Source of the DNA: Xanthomonas cissicola
GTDB taxonomy: Bacteria > Pseudomonadota > Gammaproteobacteria > Xanthomonadales > Xanthomonadaceae
Assembly (NCBI RefSeq): GCF_008801575.1
Contig: NZ_VZPL01000016.1
Location: forward strand, 1-64,000
Direction: 5' to 3'
DNA: 64,000 nucleotides
A program made the translations under genes and the position numbers. Shown in pieces: positions 35,225 to 44,325 of this stretch. Each line of letters begins with the position of its first letter. Within the stretch, counting starts at the first letter, position 1. Under the pieces are notes generated by a model that saw nothing but the letters and a program-made list of their open reading frames with translations, ran no database searches and was not told the origin of the DNA.

Positions 35225-36837
35225 GCGCCGGCTCCAAGATCGGCCGTACTCCATTGCCCGTCGACCAGACGTGCCACGCCGCCCGGATTGCGCTGGCGCA
35301 GTTCGGCGGGCAGCAGTGCATCGGGCACCGCGTCGTAACTGTGCAAGGCGGCAAAACGGCGGATGGCGCCGGGCATGCCCACCGCCGTGAAGCCCGGATG
35401 CCCGGTGCTCGGGAACGGGCCACCGTGGTTTTGCGCAGCGCTCACGGCCACGCCGGTTGGCATCTTGCTGTTGATCAACCGCCCTACCCGCGCACGCAGC
35501 ACCGGGGCGATGGTCTGCCACGCGGCATCGTCGCGGCCGTCGGCCGCGCGGTACAACGTGCCGGTCAGATTGCCTTCGAACGCAGCAGCCACCTGTGCCA
35601 TCTGCGCCACATCGGCTGCGCGCACCAGCAGGCTCACAGGGCCGAAGGCTTCGGCCTGCAGGGCGTGCGGATTGGCGAGGAAGGCTTGCGCATCCACGCT
35701 CAACAAGGTCGGCGCATAGCGGTAGCCATCCTCGCCGGTGTGCCCGCCGGCCAGCATGCCGGCGCCGGCGGCACGCAGGCTCGCCACGCCGCGTTGCACG
35801 CCTTCTACACCAGAGGCGGAGAACAGCACCATCGGCATGGCCGCTTCGAAATGCGCCTTGCTGGCCGCAACGAACGCATCGCCAGCCGCGCCATGCGGCA
35901 CCACCACCACACCGGGATTGGTGCAGAACTGCCCGCTACCCAGCGTGCAGGAGGCGAAGAATTCCTGCGCAAGCGCATCGCCGCGTTCGGCCAGCGCGCC
36001 CGGCAACAGGAAGACCGGGTTGACGCTGGAAAGCTCGGCATAAAACGGCACGCCCGCCGCGTCTGCGGCGGCCTTCAGTGCCAGCCCACCGGCACGGCTG
36101 CCAGTGAATCCGATCGCGCCCAGCCGCGCATCGCCCGCCAATCGCAGGCCGATGGCATTGTCGAAGTGATACAGCAGTTGCACCGCCGCCGCAGGTAGAC
36201 CGGCCGCGACCAAGGCCTGATGCGCGAGCTGCGCCATGCGCTGGCTGGTGGCCGGATGCAACGGATGCGCCTTGGCGATGACCGGGTTGCGCGCGGCAAT
36301 CGCCGAGGCGAAATCGCTGCCGGCAATTGCATTGAACGCGAACGGAAAGTTGTTCGGGCCGAATACCAGCACCGGTTTGCCCAGCGGCGCCAGGTGCGAA
36401 CGCAGATCTGCCGCGCTGTCGATGATGGGCTGGGTCCAGCTGTAGCTGCGCACGGCCCGTGCGGCCTGCCGCAGTTGGCCGCTGGTGCGCGGCAGTTCGT
36501 TACCGCGCAAGCGTGTGGGCGCCGGTAACGCCGTCTCGGCATGCGCCAGCGCGACCAGGGTATCGGCATCGGCATCCAGCGCATCGGCATAGGCTTCCAG
36601 AAAGGCCGCGATCCGCTCGACCGGTGCGGCCGCCAACTCCGCCGCCACTGCCTGCGCCGCAACCACGGCCGCTTCCACATCGTCCGCGCCACTGACCGGA
36701 AAGTAGGGCCCGATCGGTTCGCCGGCGGCCGGGTCGGCAGCACGGAAGCTGCCGGTGGCGGCGCGGCTGGCTTGCCATCGGCCTGCCAGCAGGATCTCGG
36801 CTGCTGCCGCGGGAATGGAGTGGTTCGTATCGTTCAT
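35221..36837 (-). CDS. lhpG: Alpha-ketoglutarate semialdehyde dehydrogenase (2,5-dioxovalerate dehydrogenase)
   Basis: NAD(P)-dependent aldehyde dehydrogenase, 538 aa, the last step of Hyp degradation: alpha-KG semialdehyde to alpha-ketoglutarate. General-base Glu268 in FYAELSSVNP and nucleophile Cys305 in GSGQFCTNPG are present; PNNFPFAFN marks the cofactor region. The Hyp-cluster context and the short-chain dioxovalerate dehydrogenase type make the substrate likely. It overlaps the Xaa-Pro peptidase gene downstream and is 210 bp from the deaminase gene upstream. The symbol follows Pseudomonas usage. Confidence 0.88.
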   Translation of the reverse strand: MNDTNHSIPAAAAEILLAGRWQASRAATGSFRAADPAAGEPIGPYFPVSGADDVEAAVVAAQAVAAELAAAPVERIAAFLEAYADALDADADTLVALAHAETALPAPTRLRGNELPRTSGQLRQAARAVRSYSWTQPIIDSAADLRSHLAPLGKPVLVFGPNNFPFAFNAIAGSDFASAIAARNPVIAKAHPLHPATSQRMAQLAHQALVAAGLPAAAVQLLYHFDNAIGLRLAGDARLGAIGFTGSRAGGLALKAAADAAGVPFYAELSSVNPVFLLPGALAERGDALAQEFFASCTLGSGQFCTNPGVVVVPHGAAGDAFVAASKAHFEAAMPMVLFSASGVEGVQRGVASLRAAGAGMLAGGHTGEDGYRYAPTLLSVDAQAFLANPHALQAEAFGPVSLLVRAADVAQMAQVAAAFEGNLTGTLYRAADGRDDAAWQTIAPVLRARVGRLINSKMPTGVAVSAAQNHGGPFPSTGHPGFTAVGMPGAIRRFAALHSYDAVPDALLPAELRQRNPGGVARLVDGQWSTADLGAGA

Positions 36838-37047
36838 TGCGGCACCTTCGGTGACAGGGAGGCAGGTCCGGCGCTCGGTGCGCTGGCGGCCGACCAGAAA
36901 GACGATGAGGATGCGGCACTGGATGCCACATCCGCATCGGCCGACGCATCGCCCCGCGCGCAGGCAAGGCGCGTGGCACGAACCCGCACGACTCGCACCC
37001 TGCGCTCACCCGCAGGCGCAACAGACGATGGCAGCATCATGGCGCCA

Positions 37048-37956
37048 TCAAGACAACTTGGGCGCGGTGGCGATGGCATGGTCGATGACCGTCAACGCGG
37101 CATCGCGCTCGGCACCGGCCACCACCAGGCGCGGCGCACGCACCTGCTCGCTGCCCATGCCGACCTTGGCCTGCACCAGTTTGATCAGCTGCACGAAGGT
37201 GGGCACCGTATCCAGGCGCAGCAGCGGCAGGAACCAGTGGTAAAGCTCTCTGGCCGCCGGGTAACCGCCATCGCGGGCGAGTTCGAACAGGCGCACCGAT
37301 TCCTTCGGATACGCATTGACCAGGCCGGCGATCCAACCCTTGGCGCCCATGCTCAGGCCCTCGACGATGGCATCGTCCATGCCCACCAGCAGCGCCAGGC
37401 GATCGCCCAGCAATTCCTGCAGTGCGGCGAAGCGGCGCACGTCGCCGGACGATTCCTTCACTGCCTGCAGGTTCGGGAATTCGGCGGCCAGCTCGGCGAT
37501 CTGCGCCGGGCCGAAATCGGTCTTGTAGGCGACCGGATTGTTGTACAGGATCACCGGCAGATCGGTTGCGCCGATCACCGCGCGCACATGCGCGCCCATT
37601 TCGCGCCAGTCGGTGGAGTACACGTACGGCGGCAGCACCATCAAGCCGCCGCAGCCGATGTCCTTGGCCGCCTTGGCCAGCGCGACCGCTTCGCCGGTGG
37701 CCAGGCTCGCGATGCCCGGCACCACCGGCACGCGACCGTTCAAGGCGGTGACCAGCGTGCGCAGGATCGCCAGCTTGTCTTCCACGCTCAAGGTCGCAGC
37801 TTCGCCCAACGAGCCCAGCGGCACGATCGCGGTGCAACCGGCATCCACCAGTTGATTGGCGTGCTTGCCGAGGAAGTCGTGGTCGATGTCGCCGTTAGCG
37901 GTGAACGGAGTGGTGATGGCCGGCAGCACGCCGTGCCAGAACGCAGCATTGCTCAT
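37048..37956 (-). CDS. lhpC: Delta1-pyrroline-4-hydroxy-2-carboxylate deaminase (DapA family)
   Basis: 302 aa, DHDPS/NAL-type TIM barrel. Schiff-base Lys167 in LQAVKESSG and Tyr138 in VILYNNPVAY are both present. DapA-like proteins in Hyp clusters deaminate and dehydrate pyrroline-4-hydroxy-2-carboxylate to alpha-KG semialdehyde rather than making dihydrodipicolinate. Direct overlap (ATGA) with the dehydrogenase subunit gene supports this. Cytoplasmic. Confidence 0.88.
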   Translation of the reverse strand: MSNAAFWHGVLPAITTPFTANGDIDHDFLGKHANQLVDAGCTAIVPLGSLGEAATLSVEDKLAILRTLVTALNGRVPVVPGIASLATGEAVALAKAAKDIGCGGLMVLPPYVYSTDWREMGAHVRAVIGATDLPVILYNNPVAYKTDFGPAQIAELAAEFPNLQAVKESSGDVRRFAALQELLGDRLALLVGMDDAIVEGLSMGAKGWIAGLVNAYPKESVRLFELARDGGYPAARELYHWFLPLLRLDTVPTFVQLIKLVQAKVGMGSEQVRAPRLVVAGAERDAALTVIDHAIATAPKLS

Positions 37957-39266
37957 GGGTGTTTCCCTTGCGAGTCGGAAGTGAACGAGTCGGCCAGCGC
38001 CGCGAGGCGGACCGGGAACAACGGCGGCCGGCGGCCGGCGTCGGTGGAAAGATCGGGCGGGCAACGCCCCAGTTCGGCCAGCGCCGCACCGCAGATGCGG
38101 CCCTGGCAGGCGCCCATGCCGCAGCGCGAGACGAGCTTGGCGTCGCGTGCATCGTTGAAGCTGTCCAGGGCGGCCAGCGGTACGTCTTCGCAGCGGCAGA
38201 TCAACGTGTCCGCCTGCGCCAGCGTGCGGATGCGCGGATCAAGCGCGAATTGCTGCTGCAGCAGATCGGCAAACGCACGCGCGGCGTGACGCCGTGGCTG
38301 CAGGCGCAGCGCCGCCTCCGGTGCATCGGCCGCCATATGTCCGGCCATCGCACCTTCAATCAATGCGCAGTCGCGCCCGCCGATGCCGCAGACTTCGCCG
38401 GCGGCAAAGATCTGGGTGACGCTGGTACGCAACAGCGCATCCACCTGCACCTGCTGGTGCGCGCCGTACGCTTGCAGCTGGCAACCCAGCAATTGCGCAA
38501 GCTCGGTATTGGGCACCAAGCCATAGCCCACCGCCAGTTGATCGCAGGCAAGACGCGTGCGGCCGCTGGGCCCGGCGAGTTCCACTTCGCGCAACTGCGT
38601 GTCGCCGTGCGCGGCAATCACCATGCTGCCGGCGCGATATGCCACTGCACGCAGCTGCAGGCGCAGCGCCACCGCCTGCGCGGCCTTGCCCGGCCAGCGC
38701 CACAACTGCAGTGCGAACTGGCGCAAGGCGGCCGGCGAGGTCTGTTCGTGAATGCCGAGCACGTGCGCGCCATGCCGTTGCAACGTGGCCGCACTGGCCA
38801 GCAACAACGGGCCACTGCCGGCCACCAGCACGCGCTTGCCCGCCAGCGGCCAGCCCTGCTTGGCCAGCGCCTGCGCCGCACCGGCACCGGTGACGCCGGG
38901 CAGGGTCCATCCCGGAAATGGCAGCAGCAATTCGCGCGCACCGGTGGCCAGCACCAACGCGGCGTAATGCAGCTGCAATGTGCCGGTGGGGCCATCGGCC
39001 AGGAGCCAGCCCGGTTGCGCCAGCAAAATCTGCGTGCGCGTCAGCACGGTGATCGATGCATTGCCCGCCACCTGCTGCAGCAATGCGCGCGCATCGGCCG
39101 GCGCGCCGGAGTGCACATCGCTGCGCCACACCTGACCGCCGGTACGTGGCTGCATGTCGACCACGCCCACGCGCACGCCTTGGCTGGCCGCCGCCCGCGC
39201 CGCCGCCAGCCCGGCCGGGCCGGCGCCGATCACCAATACATCGAAATGCAGCACGCGCTCAGCCAT
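37953..39266 (-). CDS. D-hydroxyproline dehydrogenase, pyridine-disulfide-type FAD subunit with BFD [2Fe-2S] domain
   Basis: About 437 aa. N-terminal dinucleotide fold (VLVIGAGPAGLAAARAA), a second nucleotide motif (VLVAGSGPLLLA) and GEVCGIGGRDCALIEG. The C-terminal BFD-like domain has four cysteines in CRCEDV and CGMGACQGRICG, which should hold an iron-sulfur cluster. It resembles the alpha subunit of heteromeric opine/Hyp dehydrogenases. With the two following subunits it oxidises cis-4-hydroxy-D-proline. Its start lies eight bases inside the small subunit gene. Confidence 0.85.
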   Translation of the reverse strand: MAERVLHFDVLVIGAGPAGLAAARAAASQGVRVGVVDMQPRTGGQVWRSDVHSGAPADARALLQQVAGNASITVLTRTQILLAQPGWLLADGPTGTLQLHYAALVLATGARELLLPFPGWTLPGVTGAGAAQALAKQGWPLAGKRVLVAGSGPLLLASAATLQRHGAHVLGIHEQTSPAALRQFALQLWRWPGKAAQAVALRLQLRAVAYRAGSMVIAAHGDTQLREVELAGPSGRTRLACDQLAVGYGLVPNTELAQLLGCQLQAYGAHQQVQVDALLRTSVTQIFAAGEVCGIGGRDCALIEGAMAGHMAADAPEAALRLQPRRHAARAFADLLQQQFALDPRIRTLAQADTLICRCEDVPLAALDSFNDARDAKLVSRCGMGACQGRICGAALAELGRCPPDLSTDAGRRPPLFPVRLAALADSFTSDSQGKHP

Positions 39267-39504
39267 CGGTGCGTACCTGCATGCCATCGCATGCGTCCAC
39301 CAGGCACGCGCGTTGCTGTCCCACGCCATCGATGCGCACGCGGCATTCGAAACACACCCCCATGCCGCACAGGGGGGCGCGCGCTTGCCCACTGCTCGAT
39401 TGCCGAAACTGCAACGTCGCCTGCGCCACTGCCGCCGCCACGCTGGCACCGGCCGGCACCTCGACCATGCGCCCATCCACGTGCAGACGCACCGTCGCGC
39501 TCAT
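39259..39504 (-). CDS. D-hydroxyproline dehydrogenase, small [2Fe-2S] subunit
   Basis: Only 81 aa. A ferredoxin-like (Fer2_4) fold with cysteines in PLCGMGVCFECRVRIDG and RACLVDAC. It supplies an electron-transfer cluster between the two FAD subunits. The ATG overlaps the stop of the upstream FAD subunit as ATGA. The three-subunit order is that of heteromeric Hyp and opine dehydrogenases. Confidence 0.85.
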   Translation of the reverse strand: MSATVRLHVDGRMVEVPAGASVAAAVAQATLQFRQSSSGQARAPLCGMGVCFECRVRIDGVGQQRACLVDACDGMQVRTDG

Positions 39505-40778
39505 GCGGGCGCTCCTTGCGCGGCACGCGCCGGTGCGTAGGGCGCCGGGTCGATGGCCGGGGTGCGCCCGAGCAGGCTGTCCACGATCACCCGTGCGCTC
39601 CCCAGCGCCGTGGTGACCCCAAGCCCCTCGTGACCGGCGGCCACCCACACATCGCGCCGGCCGGGCACCTTCCCCAAATACGGGCGCCCGTCCGGCGTGG
39701 CCGGTCGCAAACCGGTCCACACGCGGATCGCTTGCAGTTCGCGCAGCACTGGCAGGTACGCGAAGGCGCGCTGCAGCATCTGCTGCAGCACCGGCATCGA
39801 CAAGGCGCGGTCGTGCTCGCCGAACTGGCGCGAGGAGCCGATCAGAATCTGCCCGGTGGGCCGCGGCTGCACATTGAAGGCCACGCTGGTGTCGTCGGCT
39901 CCATGCGCCGAATCCGCATAGCCCAGTTCCAGCAGCTGATGCCGGATCAGCCCCGGGTGCCGGTCGGTAATCACCAAATGGCCCTTGCGCGGGCGCAATG
40001 CCAGCTCGGGCAGCAACTGCGGCAAGGCCACACCGCTGGCCACCAGCACCGGCCCGGCGAGCGTCTGCCCATCGTCCAAACGCACCGCATGCTCCTGCAG
40101 CTGCACCACGCGGCGGCCGGCGAACAAGCGCGCACCGGACGTGCATGCCGCGCCCACCAAATGCCGCGCGACCCGCGGCGGATACACCACGGCTTCATCG
40201 GGCACGCGCATGCCGCCAGCCAGCCCGGGCACCAGCTGTGGTTCTAGCGCGTACAGCTGCGCGGCATCGATCGCTTCGGCATGCAGGCCGGCCGTTGCCA
40301 GGCGTGCGATCTTGGCTGGCACCTCCGCCAGTTCGCGCGCATCGCGGGCCACCCACAGCGTGCCGCAGCGGCTGAATTCGGCTTCGCTAAGCGTGGCGAA
40401 GCGCTCCCACAGCCGCAGCGAATACGCCGACAACGCCAGCTCGGCCGGGTCGTCGTCCATCGCCACCAAATGCCCCATCGCCGCTGCGGTGGAGCCGCCG
40501 CCGATCGGTCCCGGCTCGACGATCGCCACACGAAGGCCCTCGCCCGCCGCCGCTTCCGCGCACGCGGCGCCCACAATGCCGGCGCCGATCACGATCAGGT
40601 CGTAACTGCGTCGCGTGCCTGCGGCAGACGCGGCGGACCCGGATTCGGTCACCGCATCCAATCCAGGCGCCGATACCGACGCAGGCGTTGCAGCGGCAGT
40701 CCCTGTCATCGCAGCAGACACTGCTGCGCCAGACGGCGTGACCGACGCAAGCACCGGCACGGGCCGCTGGGGTTCCAT
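39501..40778 (-). CDS. D-hydroxyproline dehydrogenase, DAO-type FAD subunit
   Basis: About 425 aa, D-amino-acid oxidase/glycine oxidase fold with VIGAGIVGAACAEAA as the FAD motif and GHEGLGVTTALGSA near the C-terminus. This is probably the substrate-binding subunit. The first 50 residues are a low-complexity Ala/Ser/Thr/Pro extension before the FAD motif; a later Met (about residue 23) is an alternative start, but the ATG used here overlaps the epimerase stop by one base (TGATG), typical of coupling. Confidence 0.85.
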   Translation of the reverse strand: MEPQRPVPVLASVTPSGAAVSAAMTGTAAATPASVSAPGLDAVTESGSAASAAGTRRSYDLIVIGAGIVGAACAEAAAGEGLRVAIVEPGPIGGGSTAAAMGHLVAMDDDPAELALSAYSLRLWERFATLSEAEFSRCGTLWVARDARELAEVPAKIARLATAGLHAEAIDAAQLYALEPQLVPGLAGGMRVPDEAVVYPPRVARHLVGAACTSGARLFAGRRVVQLQEHAVRLDDGQTLAGPVLVASGVALPQLLPELALRPRKGHLVITDRHPGLIRHQLLELGYADSAHGADDTSVAFNVQPRPTGQILIGSSRQFGEHDRALSMPVLQQMLQRAFAYLPVLRELQAIRVWTGLRPATPDGRPYLGKVPGRRDVWVAAGHEGLGVTTALGSARVIVDSLLGRTPAIDPAPYAPARAAQGAPA

Positions 40779-41716
40779 CAGGCCACGATGCCCCAGGCGA
40801 ACGGGTCCGCCGGGTCGATCACCAGTTGCGCGCGCGCGGTGATGTACGCCCGCCCACTGATGCGCGGTGCGATGCCGCGCCCGCTCAGCCGATAATTGCC
40901 TTCGAAGGCGCTGCCCAGAATGCCTTGCTGCACCCAGCGCTCGCCTTCGGCCAACTTGCCGTCCGCCGCCAGGCAGGCCAGCTTGGCGCTGGTGCCGGTG
41001 CCGCACGGCGAGCGGTCATAGGCCAGCCCCGGGCACAGCACGAAATTGCGCGCCACGCCGCTACCGTCGGGCGCAGCGCCGTTGACTTCGATATGGTCGA
41101 TCTCGCCACCGGCCTCGCCAGTGATCCCGGCCGCTTCCAGGGCCAGCCGAATCGCCTCGGTATACGCGGTCAGCTCGCGCTGGTGCGCCAGGTCCAGCGC
41201 GCACGGCGCATGCTCGGTGATGAAAAACCAGTTGCCGCCCCAGGCCACGTCGCCGCACACCCGGCCATGCCCCGGCACCTCCACCTCGACCCCGCTGGCA
41301 AAACGATAGCTCTCGACATTGTCTACCGACACCGTGCCGTCGTCGGCCAGCTCCACGCCCACCGTGCCGACCGGTGTCTCGATCCGGTGCTGGCCCGGCG
41401 CGATGCGCCCCAGTTCGGCCAGCGTGCGCACCACGCCAATCGTGCCGTGCCCGCACATGCCCAGGTAGCCGACGTTATTGAAGAAGATCACCCCGGTGCA
41501 GGCGCTCGGGTCGCGCGGCGGCAGCAACAAGGCGCCCACCATGGTGTCCGACCCACGCGGCTCGCAGGCGATGGCGCTGCGCCAGTGGTCGAACTCGCTG
41601 CGAAAGCGTTCGCGGCACTGCGCCAGATCGCCATCGCCCAGATCTGGAAAACCGGAAAGGACAACGCGGGTAGGCTCGCCTGCCGTGTGGGAGTCGATGA
41701 CGTCGATGGTGTGCAT
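40778..41716 (-). CDS. lhpA: 4-hydroxyproline 2-epimerase
   Basis: 312 aa, proline racemase family. It converts trans-4-hydroxy-L-proline to cis-4-hydroxy-D-proline, the entry step of the pathway. Both catalytic cysteines are present: Cys88 in GMCGHGTIG and Cys238 in [11 protein letters not shown], which separates it from the Ser/Cys 3-hydroxyproline dehydratases. It is the first gene of the Hyp operon, with a palindromic site 57 bp upstream and a divergent AraC-type regulator. Confidence 0.93.
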   Translation of the reverse strand: MHTIDVIDSHTAGEPTRVVLSGFPDLGDGDLAQCRERFRSEFDHWRSAIACEPRGSDTMVGALLLPPRDPSACTGVIFFNNVGYLGMCGHGTIGVVRTLAELGRIAPGQHRIETPVGTVGVELADDGTVSVDNVESYRFASGVEVEVPGHGRVCGDVAWGGNWFFITEHAPCALDLAHQRELTAYTEAIRLALEAAGITGEAGGEIDHIEVNGAAPDGSGVARNFVLCPGLAYDRSPCGTGTSAKLACLAADGKLAEGERWVQQGILGSAFEGNYRLSGRGIAPRISGRAYITARAQLVIDPADPFAWGIVA

Positions 41717-41772
41717 GGCTCATGCTCCCACTGCCGACCTGCGGACGACTAGCGTTCAATGCCAAGTGAAAA

Positions 41773-41788
41773 TGCGGAAATCCGCACA
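41773..41788 (+). promoter_or_regulatory. Palindromic operator candidate in the Hyp operon / AraC promoter
   Basis: TGCGGAAATCCGCACA; the core TGCGGA-AA-TCCGCA is a perfect dyad. It lies 57 bp before the epimerase and about 80-100 bp before the AraC-type gene, so it could control both. Related sites occur upstream of the Tat enzyme (15/16 identical) and both TonB receptors. Confidence 0.6.
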
Positions 41789-41864
41789 ATCACCCACCCG
41801 AATCACAACCGCGCGTTTGCGCTAGGATCATTGCTGGGCTGCACCGTCGTGCAACCGTCTAATC

Positions 41865-42593
41865 GTGACCGCTACCATGACCCTGATGGACCTCAACCTG
41901 CCCGCCCTGGAAATGCAGACGCTGTTCGATGCACTGCCGGATGTGGTGTTCTTCATCAAGGACAGCGAGGGGCGCTACACCCATTGCAACCTGACCCTGG
42001 TGCGCCGGTTGGGACGCAAGCTGCGCAGCGAGATCATCGGCCGCTCGCCGCTGGAAGTGTTCCCGTTGCCGCTGGGCGGCAGCTACATGATGCAGGACCG
42101 CCGCGTGCTGTGTGGCGAGCTCATCGACAACCAGCTCGAAGTGCATCTGTACCCCAACCGCCTGCCGGGCTGGTGCCTGACCTTCAAACGCCCGCTGTGC
42201 GAGGCCAATGAGGTGATCGGTGTGGTCGGCATCTCGCGCGATCTGGGCCAGCCCGACAGCCGTCATTCCGCCTACGAACGCTTGAGCCAGGTGATGGAAC
42301 ACATGCAGACCAACTTCGGAGACAACCTGCGCGTGCAAAGCCTGGCCGACCTGGCCGGGCTGTCGGTGGCGCAGCTGGAACGTCACTTCCGCCGCGTGTT
42401 TCAGGTCACCCCACAGCAATTGCTGACCAAGTTGCGCATCGAATCGGCGATGCGGCTGCTGTACGGCGACGACAGCATCGCCAGCATCGGGCAACGCTGC
42501 GGCTTCGCCGACCAGAGTGCCTTCGCGCGCCAGTTCAAGGCCACCGTCGGCATGACGCCGCGTGATTACCGCGCGCTCAAAGGTCAGTTATAA
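41865..42593 (+). CDS. PAS-AraC family transcriptional regulator of the Hyp operon
   Basis: About 240 aa. An N-terminal PAS-like sensor (LFDALPDVVFFIKDSEGRYTH) and a C-terminal AraC double helix-turn-helix (LADLAGLSVAQLERHFRRVF, IASIGQRCGFADQSAFARQF). AraC regulators with a sensor domain commonly activate a divergent catabolic operon when the substrate is present. It is the only obvious regulator in the 42-kb utilisation region. The start is uncertain: the GTG used here or ATGs 12 and 21 bases on, none with a good ribosome site. Confidence 0.82.
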   Translation: MTATMTLMDLNLPALEMQTLFDALPDVVFFIKDSEGRYTHCNLTLVRRLGRKLRSEIIGRSPLEVFPLPLGGSYMMQDRRVLCGELIDNQLEVHLYPNRLPGWCLTFKRPLCEANEVIGVVGISRDLGQPDSRHSAYERLSQVMEHMQTNFGDNLRVQSLADLAGLSVAQLERHFRRVFQVTPQQLLTKLRIESAMRLLYGDDSIASIGQRCGFADQSAFARQFKATVGMTPRDYRALKGQL

Positions 42594-42629
42594 AGACACA
42601 ACTTCGCGTTGACACATCGCTGGCAAAAA

Positions 42630-42643
42630 TGCCGAATTCGGCA
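42630..42643. promoter_or_regulatory. Perfect 14-bp palindrome between araC-type gene and ftsY
   Basis: TGCCGAATTCGGCA, preceded by AAAAA. It matches TGCGGAAATCCGCA at 11 of 14 positions, keeping the dyad. It could be an operator for the same or a related factor, or simply flank the ftsY promoter. Confidence 0.4.
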
Positions 42644-42762
42644 GGATTTGCCACGCGCTAGCGCACCCAGGTGAGTCGCCATACCGACAGCAGTGCGATG
42701 TATGCGAGACGCCCGGGCGCGGAGCTGCGCTAAAGGCGGCGTCAAGGTGTCAGGAGGCCCGG

Positions 42763-44325
42763 ATGATAGAATTTCGGGTTTCCCCTACTGCGTTGCCAAT
42801 GGCCAGCTTTTTTCGCCGTAACAAGCCAACCACGCCCGACAGCTCGCGTACCTCGCGCTACAGCCTGGAAGAACTGGCAGCCGCATTCCCCACCGCGCCG
42901 TCTGCCGCCACCCCGGCATCGCCGGTCGAGGCGGTGCCGAATGCCGAGCCAGAACGCGAAGCGGCCGCAACGCCGGTTGTTGCGCCTGTCACGCCTGCTC
43001 CGGCAGGCGGCGAGCCTGCAGCGCCCTCGGCGCCGATACCGCCGCAGATCACCGCCGCGCCAGCCGACCAGCTGGCGCAGGAGATCGCTGCACGCACTGG
43101 CCAGGCGCAGAGTATTGCCGCCGTCCCGAGCGCGCCCGCAGCTCCTGCGGCGCCTGCGCCGACCGCATTGCAGGCACTGCCAGACCCGATACCCCCCAGC
43201 GCGCCGGTCGTGGTGCCGCCGCCGGTCGTGGCGCAGCCGCAGACCGTCCCGACGCCGCCTCCTGCCGTGCCTGCACAGCCGGTGTCGCCACTGCAAAGCG
43301 CAGCGCCTGCCGTGGTCGCACCCCCGGTCGCCGTTCCGCCGGCCTCGACGCCTGCACCGGCTGCTGCAACTCCAGCCGGCGCGCCGCCCATCAGTGCCGC
43401 GCCGGCGGGAAAACCCGGCTGGCGCGAGCGGCTGCGCAACAGCACCTTCGCTCGCAGTTTCGGCGGCCTGTTCTCGCGCAATCCCAAGCTCGATGACGAC
43501 CTGCTCGACGAGATCGAAACCGCGTTGATCACCGCCGACGTCGGCATCGGCGCCACCACGGCGTTGATCGACGGCCTGCGCAAGCGGATGAAGTCGCGCG
43601 AATTCGTCGACGCCCAGGCGATGTTCAAGGCCTTGCGTGCCGATCTCATCGCGCTGCTGCAGCCGGTCTCCAAACCGCTGGTGATCGACCGCTCGCTCAA
43701 ACCGTTCGTGGTGCTCACCGTTGGCGTCAACGGCGTCGGCAAGACCACCACCATCGGCAAGCTCGCCAAGCGCTTCAAGGACGAAGGCAACAGTCTGATG
43801 CTCGCAGCCGGCGACACCTTCCGTGCTGCCGCCGTGGCGCAATTGCAGGCCTGGGGCGATAGCAATGGCGTGGCCGTGATCGCGCAGGGGCAAAACGCCG
43901 ATGCCGCGTCGGTGGCGTTCGACGCGCTGCAGGCCGCCAAGGCGCGCGGCACCGATGTGTTGATCGCCGACACCGCCGGCCGCCTGCATACCCAGACCGG
44001 GCTGATGAACGAGCTCGGCAAGATCCGCCGCGTGCTCGGCAAGATCGATGCCGCCGCGCCGCACGAAGTCTTGATGGTCATCGACGGCACCACCGGCCAG
44101 AACGCCATTTCGCAGCTGCGCCAGTTCCACGCTGCCGTGGGCGTCACCGGCCTGGTCGTGACCAAGCTCGATGGCACTGCCAAGGGCGGCGTGGTGTTCG
44201 CGCTGGCGCGCGAGTTCAATATTCCGATCCGCTTTGCCGGTATCGGCGAGCGCCCGGAGGATCTGCGCGTCTTCGACCCGGTTGCCTTCGTCGACGCGCT
44301 GTTGCCGGACGCGTTGGGCGGTTGA
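42763..44325 (+). CDS. ftsY: Signal recognition particle receptor FtsY
   Basis: SRP-receptor GTPase, about 520 aa, docking ribosome-SRP complexes to the membrane. The NG domain has G1 TVGVNGVGKTTT, G3 DTAGR and G4 TKLDG. The N-terminal 200 residues are rich in Pro and Ala rather than acidic as in E. coli. The start used has AGGAGG at ideal spacing; an in-frame Met at 42799 (MASFFRRNK) looks more like other FtsY N-termini but lacks such a site. Confidence 0.95.
   Translation: MIEFRVSPTALPMASFFRRNKPTTPDSSRTSRYSLEELAAAFPTAPSAATPASPVEAVPNAEPEREAAATPVVAPVTPAPAGGEPAAPSAPIPPQITAAPADQLAQEIAARTGQAQSIAAVPSAPAAPAAPAPTALQALPDPIPPSAPVVVPPPVVAQPQTVPTPPPAVPAQPVSPLQSAAPAVVAPPVAVPPASTPAPAAATPAGAPPISAAPAGKPGWRERLRNSTFARSFGGLFSRNPKLDDDLLDEIETALITADVGIGATTALIDGLRKRMKSREFVDAQAMFKALRADLIALLQPVSKPLVIDRSLKPFVVLTVGVNGVGKTTTIGKLAKRFKDEGNSLMLAAGDTFRAAAVAQLQAWGDSNGVAVIAQGQNADAASVAFDALQAAKARGTDVLIADTAGRLHTQTGLMNELGKIRRVLGKIDAAAPHEVLMVIDGTTGQNAISQLRQFHAAVGVTGLVVTKLDGTAKGGVVFALAREFNIPIRFAGIGERPEDLRVFDPVAFVDALLPDALGG

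Noticed and set aside
36834..37079. Small protein gene between KGSADH and the deaminase
   Set aside because: The 81-codon frame is Ala/Ser/Arg-rich low complexity with no ribosome site and overlaps both neighbours.
37048..37956. Dihydrodipicolinate synthase (dapA)
   Set aside because: The fold is the same, but the gene is coupled to Hyp dehydrogenase and epimerase genes. The Hyp-pathway deaminase is the better reading.
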